DNA of 64,000 nt from Dryococelus australis (lineage: Eukaryota > Arthropoda > Insecta > Phasmatodea > Phasmatidae), in the NCBI GenBank assembly GCA_029891345.1, contig CM056993.1, forward strand, positions 230,793,265 through 230,857,264, given 5' to 3'. The position numbers and the translations under genes were made by a program. The notes beneath the pieces were generated by a model, which made no database searches, was not told the origin of the DNA, and was given only the letters and a program-made list of their open reading frames with translations. Shown piece after piece: positions 56,196 to 64,000 of this stretch (positions are counted from its first letter, which is position 1; every line of letters begins with the position of its first letter).

Positions 56196-56611
56196 CGCTG
56201 TTCACGGTAAAATGAGCATTTTTGACAGCCCTGCATAGTGTATATTTGTATGAATATTTTGTATTATTTCACTGCAAGTAAAGTTAACATTGCCATGGAC
56301 CTCATAACTTTATTCATACGTTGGTCCAGTAAAACCGTAATACTGCTATAGAAGTAAATATTTTACAAATTTCCTCATTCTTACTCATATTTGAATTTTA
56401 AAAAGAAATGTGAAAGCAATTATTTCATTATTCATAAACGTTCTCATAATACTTTTAGTTTGACGTTAAGATACGGAACTACTTTTCTCCATCGTAAAGA
56501 AGTTTACTAGGCGCATGCTTCTCAGTTTACCCGTTAGGTTATTCGCGGGTTGTGGCAGTGACATTTACCATAGGTTGATTTCCAAAGAGCTCACTTTATC
56601 GTGAAGAGCCC
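56196..56611. mobile_element. Short TIR element R3, copy 1
   Basis: Left end GCTGTTCACGGTAAAATGAG and the reverse complement of the right end GGGCTCTTCACGATAAAGTG pair over about 22 bp. GTATA flanks both sides (56,191-56,195 and 56,612-56,616), a possible 5-bp target duplication. The interior shares GTTAAGATACGGAACTACTT with copy 2. No coding sequence, so it is a MITE-like element; superfamily unknown. A partial extra end (CTGTTCGCGATAAT) follows at 56,621. Confidence 0.7.
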
Positions 56612-56699
56612 GTATAGAGACTGTTCGCGATAATTATAGTTTTAATAGACTTCTGACCAAATATTTTTCCAGAATGATATGTTGTGACGAGCTACTTCT

Positions 56700-56747
56700 G
56701 ACACAGTGAATTGTTATATAATAACATATATAACAATTCACTGTGTC
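56700..56747. other. Perfect 20-bp inverted repeat (hairpin)
   Basis: GACACAGTGAATTGTTATAT at 56,700-56,719 is the exact reverse complement of 56,728-56,747, with an 8-base loop AATAACAT. Nothing beyond the arms pairs. Confidence 0.97.
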
Positions 56748-57360
56748 GCAAGATGATATGCGAAACAAATGCACTAATATGGCAAAATAGTTGATCGCAA
56801 ATTCGCAGAAACCGTTATGTAGGATGTGTATATGTTGGCTTCCATTTACATGTGGTATTTTTTAATTGGCATGATTGGATTTTGGTCTTGTATCGCCCTC
56901 ATAGCGCCAGCCTCGAGTAGTCCATGGCGACACTGTTCAACGGGCAAAAACACCGTGGGGATTCACATCAACCTTTCAGTCGTTTTTACTTGAATGACGA
57001 GGTGACACTAAATGCTAAACTTGCAAATGTGAATATGCCACGGCAGCCATATTAAGGCTTCTTCGATAAAATTATCGCCAAAATGAGCATGTCAGCATGG
57101 TAACTCGTCTCCAATTAAATACAGACAAGCGGAAATCCCAGCCTCAGAAATGCGCTCAAGTAATTATTTATAATAGCTTCCAACACATGTAAATGTTGAG
57201 TTCTTCTTTCACTAATATATAACGACAAATTTTAATTGGAATATAATAGTATAAAATATTCTATTACTTGACCTAGCGTCGTAGTAATGTCAATGAAATA
57301 CAAGAAACTCAAACAAATTCAGATATCATAACAACACAGTTTCTTTACTTCATAGCGGCA
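56748..57360. other. No gene seen
   Basis: No recognisable frame, repeat or RNA gene. Confidence 0.4.
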
Positions 57361-57900
57361 GTATAAAAGTCGTTCGCATGTGCTTATACAAGCAGTTTAG
57401 AAGCGACTGTGATAGGGACAAATTAGATGCCTGTACGTAAAGAGCCCAATACGTTGGAAGCGAGAGAACTCTGTAACATGTGCTGTCGTGAACTCGTTCC
57501 AGCTTGCATACGTGCTGTAAGCTTCGTGCGGTTCTGACGACTGGACATGTCCCGACATCTTACCAACAAGTGTATCTAGTTATGCATCATGTCAACGCGG
57601 ACAAGTCAAGCATCAGGCAAACTGCAGCCACTCTTCGGTATCCAGGTCAGAAAAAAAGTCCGAGAAATATTTACAACAATTATAGTTTCTTTTCAAACCG
57701 CCAACGTGTCTCCCTTCCATGCGAGACAACTTCGCAACGACGCTTGGCAACACCCTGAAGTGTATATATCTGCGAACCCACGTCAAGAAGAACAATCGTC
57801 AAGATGCCGCATCAACTTGGCATGCCGCTCTTTGCTGGCAATCATAAATATTCATCTTATAGTAACGGCACCTGCTGTACATGTTAGTCTATTTGAGTGA
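57361..57900 (+). pseudogene. TATA-led short frame, unknown, possibly broken gene
   Basis: TATAAAAG at 57,361-57,368 is followed 24-30 bp on by an initiator-like AAGCAGTTTAG and by ATG at 57,427. That frame encodes 35 codons (MPVRKEPNTLEARELCNMCC...) and stops at 57,534. Two overlapping frames stay open to 57,758 and 57,900. The arrangement suggests a promoter and a frameshifted small gene, but no domain is recognised and chance cannot be excluded. Confidence 0.25.
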
Positions 57901-59153
57901 CCCAACATGACTTGGCACTCCCCCGTCAACAACTCGTATTGTAAATGTTACTTGATTATTCAATTCCTGTTCAATATTTTGAATGACTTCAGTTTAGTAA
58001 TCAAAGAAACAAGAAAGTGAAGAGTACGTTGGTAACGTTGAGTGGAACTAGCTACTGGAATACAGGGCACAGAGGTCATCTACCAGCAATAAGAGAGGAA
58101 GCTGCATTTAAGGGGGTAAATATGTGTACTTCCGATATAAACGATATCGTGATGATCTGTTTGTTAGCCGTAAGCTATGTTTTTCTCGTCTTGTCATTTG
58201 CGTTTCGACTATCTTCTCACGCCCTATCAAAATTACTGCTTGTGAAGTATTTTTATTTTTTTGTCGCAGAAAACAAACATTGAAGCGATGAAAAATTCAA
58301 ATAAAACATATTAGGTATTTAAAAGTTTATGACTAAAGTGCTACTTCTATAGAGATTGGTTTATTTGTGCAGGGTTATATGTCTCTGTAAGTTATTTTGA
58401 TATATGAATTATACGTGTTAAATTAATGTTTAAGAACTTAACTGTTTAGCGATATATTCCAAAATGTTTTGCAATTTGGCAGTTAAACAATTTCACTTTG
58501 AAAGCACTTGTACTTATAAATAAAGTCATTTGACTGGTTCAAAGTCAAGATAGTATTAATTATTCCGTAAGGAGTTTTTTTTTTTGCCATTGCTGATGTT
58601 AACTTATTTTTAAAGTCCTTGCTATACAACCAATCACGTTATCCGATAAACAGGAAATATCCAGTAAGATTCCTACGTTATCAGCTAGTTACTGCTTAAC
58701 TGTCAACTAACATGTTTTGATTGCATTAGCTTGCCTTTCGTAGGCTATACCGATGACCTTCGCCATAAGACTTAATACTTAAATACAAATACTTAAAGCT
58801 CTAGAGATCTTGGCTACGTTCAGAGGCACAAAAAAATCTGTCAGCTAATTCAGCTCCTAAATTCTTCGCGGTCAATAATTACAAAGGCATGGGAAGAAAT
58901 TAAACCCCCCTTCAAGTAACTCGATGATAGTTGCTACACGGAGCTCAACCATTCTATATGAATATTCAAATAGCATACTCAGAAATATAAATAACTATTT
59001 ATTAAATTAAAATATAAACTCTGGGTTTATTATCTGAATTTCTATTATGGATAGACAACATTGCAGCACTTTGTTGTATTAATGAGGTGATTCAATCTTT
59101 AAGAAACTTACACACACTGTAAATAAAATTTGAGGTAAAATTCACTTACATGT
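57901..59153. other. No gene seen
   Basis: AT-rich DNA; an 88-codon frame at 58,017-58,283 ends in a hydrophobic stretch but is not recognised. Confidence 0.4.
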
Positions 59154-59282
59154 AAGGTAAAATTACCTGTCAAATGTGGAGTAAATTTGCATTACAAGTA
59201 AGGTGATATTCCCTAATCGTGCGGGAAAAATACCTGACAAATGTGCGGAAAAATCCCATACAAGTAAGATAATATTAACCAT
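59154..59282 (+). repeat. ~65-bp tandem duplication, diverged
   Basis: Two units share AAAAT(T)ACCTG(T/A)CAAATGTG and TACAAGTAAG(G/A)T. Confidence 0.7.
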
Positions 59283-59549
59283 ATAGTATAATAAAAACAT
59301 ATTTATAAATACACGGGATATTAGTACTGCTAATTCATTTCAAATTACCTATATTATTTCGAAAATGGAAACGGACATCTTAACTCTCCTCGACACATAC
59401 CGGAGGGCGGGCGCGAATCATGGACTTCTATCGCTATAGGCCGATGCGTTGTCCATTGCACCACGACAACATGACTTCGTAAATGAATATTTGTGTGTTA
59501 AAGGAATGTTTATTCCGCCCGACCTCCCTCTTAGCTGCTGAAACAATGC

Positions 59550-59813
59550 TGAATGAGTGAGTGAAGAGATTTGGGGGGCTTGTAACAGCAAGGTCTTGAG
59601 AGCCAATAAGGTTGATTGAAATGAATAGGGAGCAGCACCGGAATGAAGGGGCGGGGAAACGGGAGATCCCCGAGAAAACCCGCCGACCAACGGCATCGTC
59701 CGGCACATTGCCTACATGAGAAAATACGGGAGCGACCTCGGCGGAAATCGAACTCGGTTCGTCTAGATGGGAGGCGAGTAGTCTAACCGTAACCACTACA
59801 TCACCGCGGCCCC
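59550..59813 (-). mobile_element. tRNA-derived SINE, copy 3 (best preserved)
   Basis: On the minus strand the head runs GGGGCCGCGGTGATGTAGTG with GTTACGGTTAGACTACTCGC (A-box side) and CCGAGTTCGATTTCCGCC (B box). The body has GTATTTTCTCATGTAGGC, GTGCCGGACGATGCCG, GGGTTTTCTCGGGGATCTCC and CTCAAGACCTTGCTGTTACA, and ends TCTCTTCACTCACTCATTC near 59,550. It is the longest and least mutated of the three copies and could serve as the family reference. Confidence 0.9.
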
Positions 59814-60401
59814 ACTTGCGTCCGTGGATCATAATAACCACGAAAGAGCTTTTGTGGACTAGCCTTTAATTGCACCCGTTTCATGAGACATTCAAATATC
59901 ATATCAAGGATTTTATTTTAACTTACTCATGCTGTTTACGTAAAATGTCTGAGGAGACAAGTGAAAATCGTAGCCGACTGCATGCAGCACTCTTGCACAT
60001 GTTAGTGGTCGACTCTCAGACAATCACATGTCAGTGGGTGGACGACGCAGTATCGGAAATCAATGTGAGGGGTTGGCCGATGAATATCGCTTAATGCGAT
60101 AGGAAGAAAGTATGGACTGGGGGGGGGGGAGCTGCAGGTTAGGACCTGTTGCATGCACGCGCCACGGACGGTCATTTGTCAACTCGGCAATATGTCACCC
60201 CGAGTGGCGCGACAAGAATATGACTAGCCAATCCAGGCAGGCGTTCTCATATGCTGTCAGTCGTTGCAGCTGCCATCCTTCATGGCGCTGTCCACCCACC
60301 TCTTCGACGTCCACGAGTCTTGCTGCAGAGCCCCGCAACTGGTTTTTATCGTGAATACGTATTTAAGGGGAACCTCCCGCCATGTTAGACTGTTGGTTTC
60401 T
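59814..60401. other. No gene seen; poly-G tract
   Basis: A G-run lies at 60,120-60,129. Frames at 59,870-60,094 and 60,112-60,354 have no recognisable domain. Confidence 0.4.
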
Positions 60402-60957
60402 CTAGCCTGTTTGTACGGTTAAGTGAGCAATTTTAAAAACCAACCATTGAAAATTGTCACTCTCCCTACCTGCGCGTATTTTTAACGGTCACACATTGTG
60501 GTATGCGCCCAGTAAAGTTCGTATAGGTGTACACGATAAAATGAGCACTTTTGAAAGCCCTGCTTAAGATCTACTTGTGTGCACTTTGTATATTCATGCT
60601 TCGGTCAAGTGAAACTGTGAAATTATTAGAAAAGTAAACCTTTTATAAATTTGCTAATTTTTACACATCTGATGCATTAAGAAATCAGAAACCGAAATAA
60701 ATAATTTAATTTATCTAACACTTTTTATTTAACGTTAAGATATGGAACTACTTTCCATCTATCGTTACCAGCTTTACTGGGCGCGTGTCACTAAATGCGG
60801 CCGTTGAAGTATATGCAGGCATGGGCAGTGACTTTTTCTAAAGATGATTTCGAAAGTGCTCACTTTATCGCGAACAGCCTTTAACGTCGGTGGGTAAGTA
60901 GTTCCATATCACAACGTTGAATTAAAAGTGTTCTGCTTTTCTCAATCCTACATTGAT
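60402..60957. mobile_element. Short TIR element R3, copy 2 and rearranged pieces
   Basis: The main copy spans about 60,536-60,879: left TACACGATAAAATGAGCACT and the reverse complement of the right end GGCTGTTCGCGATAAAGTGA. The interior shares ACGTTAAGATATGGAACTAC with copy 1. A second left-end-like sequence (TTGTACGGTTAAGTGAGCAA) lies at 60,408-60,430, and 60,893-60,935 is an inverted copy of the interior (GTAGTTCCATATC...ACGTTG...), so the locus has been rearranged or nested. GTATA precedes the main copy but is not repeated after it. Confidence 0.6.
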
Positions 60958-63900
60958 AGTAGTAGGGCCGACGGGATTCTAGTCACAAAGGGATGCCACG
61001 TTTATTAATTGGATTAACCAGTTGATATAAATTTAATCGGATATGGGATTAATCCGATCTTAATACAATTAAAATTTTTTATCCAAACAAAAAATCTTTG
61101 TTAATCCTTAATTCGATCTTTTATTTTTTTATTTTTTTATTTTTGGGTTTTGTGCGAATTGCACAAAGGTGTACTAAGGCACTTATTTTTTCTTTTTTTT
61201 TTTTTGGGTTGGGGAGCAGCTCTGGTAGATGTTGTCAGCACGACGACTGGCATTAGGTGTGATGTGTTGGGGAAGGGGTATATATGTGTGTTGAGTTTGC
61301 TGCAAGAGTGTCATAAGTGTTTTTTGGGTTTGGAGGGGATATTGCTTGTAGATTTTGTTGTGAGGTAGGCGACTCTGAAATATATTATTTACGTCGTGTA
61401 TTTTAGTAATGACAAACAGAAGAACTTACACACGAGAGAAATTAATGGAAATACAAATTTAAAACGAACACAACTACATGAGTCTCCTGGTGTCGACAAT
61501 TGCTAACTCACTAAACGATGTCATCTACGTGAGTATCCTGTATGAAATTAACTAACGATCTACAACGAAGCAAAAATGTCCCTATGAATACATAAAATAA
61601 ACGACAGTCTTCCTAAACACAATAACAAGGTATTTGAAAACACGTAAAAAATTACACTACTTGACACCTCAGAGTTATACATATACCTTAAATGATTTTA
61701 ATATACATCCATTGGGTTCGGGAGTTCGCAGAATGAATTACTTATAGCGCATATTTCTGTGAAAAGAAATCTAGACTATCTGGTTAGATATTGGTTTCGA
61801 AATTAATTAAATGGCAAACGAACACAAGTACGTGACTATCACTAAACGAATTATAGACTCCAGCTATACTGTTTTTTAAATTAATGAAATCCCACAAGTA
61901 CCTCTCCCAAAAGACGTCTGTCTGGCTGCGAGGTTGCTGAAAGAATGACATTAGTATATGATTTGGGGAGACTTATAAGAACGATTAGATACATGGATCG
62001 TGGCCGACATTCTGTCTGGCTGGAAGGTCAGTCAAGGAATGAGACGTGGAGCTTGCAGCCGAGTTGAAATTGCGGCAAAACATCGGAATACGACTCACTA
62101 AACGAATTACAAAACCTATTTCCCTAGAAAACTCGATTACCACCTATTCTGATAACTTAAAGATGGAATAAAGCACATGTTCAAAATATGCAAACTTACT
62201 AAGAATTGATTTGAATACACTACAACATGGACAATTAAATATTTCCAAACTTGCATTTTGAATTAAATTTTAACCAGACACAATACCGCAATAGACATAC
62301 ACATACATCTCCCTCCCATTTGTACATGTACTTTAAATTATTTTAGAACATGTCCGTTTGTTATGGTGTCTGATGTACGAATGAGTTGAGCATACCACTT
62401 ATATCGACTTATAAGCTGTGTGTCGAGAGCCTGAGTATAAACGTGGAGCCGGGTAGGCAGGCAACTCAGTTGAAACTACGGGAAAAACTCATAAATGATG
62501 GAAACATTTGCAACGTTTATGAAACAGCAATTAAATGAAAACAGAGTTTAACACACACAACTATGTTAACAACGTATCCATAGAAGTGGTTTACCACTGC
62601 GAATAATGTTCCTATCGTAAAAAGACGAATAACAACAGAGTTAAATTTTATTTTAAAATCATATAAAGCTGTTTATGTTTGTGTTAAGTATGATTGTGTT
62701 TCACCACCAGACATCAACATGTTGGTTCCTCAGTAGTAGTAGTAGTAACAATTTGTTTGGTGTGAGAAAATATATCTGTTAAATAGTTCGCTGAACTCTG
62801 CCACTAGCTGGTACTGCTGTAGACATGAAGATCAGCGGGAAACATTCTTGGAGCTGTTGTGTGTTGAAATGAGCTCTTTTTACCTGGCTCCTAAGAGGTA
62901 TTTATGTCAGCCCACTTTCGCTTGATGCTTGTGTCCCCCAGGGTCCTTCAAGTTGAGTTGTGTCGATGGAGGTTTCCTTGAGATTCTACTGTTCTCTCTC
63001 CTTTGGTTTGGAATTCATTCATTCAGATTTTAGATTATTTTCTCCATCACTTTTGTAATTCATCTCAGTTGTTCAGAGTTGTTTGATTTAATTTTAATTG
63101 AAATGTTACTTTAAAAATGTGTAAACATATTTTTCTCTCTCATGAAGACAGAAGCAAGGAACTTGTATTTTCTCATGAAAGGTACCCAGTTACCTGAGTT
63201 TAAATAGAGAGCTGAAAAGCTTACCAAAAGTGACCCACTCTTTTCAAGTTTACCAATCATTTACGTTTACAATTTAATAGCATATCCAGCCATATACAAG
63301 TAATTTGTCACATAATAAGATATTAAAAAATTAGTGACATGAGGAATGACAAACTAATAAATAACAAGTCACATGACCCCTTTTTTAAGATTAAAATATT
63401 TTATTCCAAATTTTCTTTTCAAAATTCATCCTTAAAAGCTAAATATTTACAATTGCTTATACAACACACATTGACACATTAAAATACATTCTACATCAAG
63501 CTTTTTTTCTACAAAATCAAATTAATATATTTAATCAAAATTTACAAACTGAAAGGCATTTTATAACAAACACTTTTTCACTTAGTATAAAACAACTATT
63601 TCAAAAGAATTACATTTTCAACAAACGCCTTAAGAACTAAATTTACCAAACATTTTTCATTCACATTTAAGAACTTAGTTACCAAACATTTCTTCAATGA
63701 CATTTTAAGAACAAGACATCTGATCAAAAAAAACTTATTATTTACAACAAAATACCTATTAGTATATTTACTATATTCTGTTTCAATGTTGTGTACATCT
63801 TAACACTACTACTGTATTGCACCACAATTTCAAATCTTCTTACACAGATTAGCCAGAAAAAAGCAAGATAAAAAGAATATAAACAAAAAATGATTTATAA

Positions 63901-64000
63901 AAAAATTTACAAACATACAAAATCGAATTGGAGGTCGTCTTTTACCTAAACTATCTATATACATTTATTTTATAATGTTGTTGCTCACTTAAGATGTTCA
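60958..64000 (+). mobile_element. Polinton/Maverick element 2, left part only
   Basis: Begins AGTAGTAGGGCC and follows the left end of Polinton 1: ACAAAGGGATGCCAC, GGATTAATCCGATCTTAAT, TTGGGGAGCAGCTCTGGTAG (cf. ATGGGGAGCAGCTGCGGTAC), CACAACTACATGAGTCTCC, CGACAGTCTTCCTAAACAC, ACCTGGCTCCTAAGAGGTAT and CTAATAAATAACAAGTCAC. It runs past the window end before any gene is reached; the last 600 bp are AT-rich arm sequence with ACCAAACATTT(T/C)T repeats. ATTGAT precedes the left end, but the partner of a 6-bp duplication cannot be checked. Confidence 0.88.

Noticed and set aside
1-64000. CRISPR arrays, rRNA genes, bacterial-type operons
   Set aside because: None present; tandem repeats here have no spacer-repeat structure and the sequence is eukaryotic.

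Overview
The window reads as repeat-dense intergenic DNA from a large arthropod genome, most probably an insect. The base composition is AT-rich and no intact host gene is visible. A stretch of degenerate TTAGG pentamers (the common arthropod telomere unit) lies at 11.2-11.5 kb, and the mobile elements are the kinds common in arthropods: Ty3/gypsy, Helitron, Tc1-like, Polinton/Maverick and tRNA-derived SINEs. The species cannot be fixed from the sequence alone.

Layout. 1-5.0 kb: a decayed Ty3/gypsy retrotransposon on the minus strand, cut by the left edge, with an OTU-like domain between RNase H and integrase. 5-9.4 kb: microsatellites, short tandem repeats and tRNA-like B boxes. 9.4-10.1 kb: a broken reading frame with a zinc-finger-like start and a tail resembling a Polinton protein. 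10.5-14.1 kb: minisatellites, TTAGG-like repeat and GA-rich DNA. 16.0-17.9 kb: Helitron remains with part of a PIF1-type helicase. 20.1-20.3 kb: three exact-length 48-bp repeats beside a TA microsatellite. 21.5-22.4 kb: a dead Tc1 transposase. 26.8 kb: a SINE. 27.7 kb: a second Tc1-like scrap.

The centrepiece is a 16,002-bp Polinton/Maverick element at 31,988-47,989. It has long inverted terminal repeats starting AGTAGTAG and a 6-bp target duplication (AGGGGC/AAGGGC). Its gene block holds pseudogenes for the major capsid, penton-like minor capsid, adenain-like protease, PLA2-like/pVI-like protein, packaging ATPase, a fibre-motif coiled-coil protein, a conserved accessory protein and integrase. 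Capsid and maturation genes run leftward and ATPase, accessory and integrase genes run rightward from a divergent centre near 42.3 kb. No type-B DNA polymerase was recognised. A second Polinton begins at 60,958 and runs off the right edge.

A roughly 520-bp repeat at 55,187-55,705 is a paralogous empty site. It matches the DNA on both sides of Polinton 1 and continues through two more insertions just to its right: a 369-bp non-autonomous Helitron at 48,008-48,376 and a 659-bp terminal-inverted-repeat element at 48,585-49,243 flanked by CCGG. All three insertion points can therefore be read to the base. The rest of 49.5-64 kb holds two more SINE copies, two copies of a short inverted-repeat transposon, a perfect 20-bp hairpin, and sequence in which nothing was recognised.
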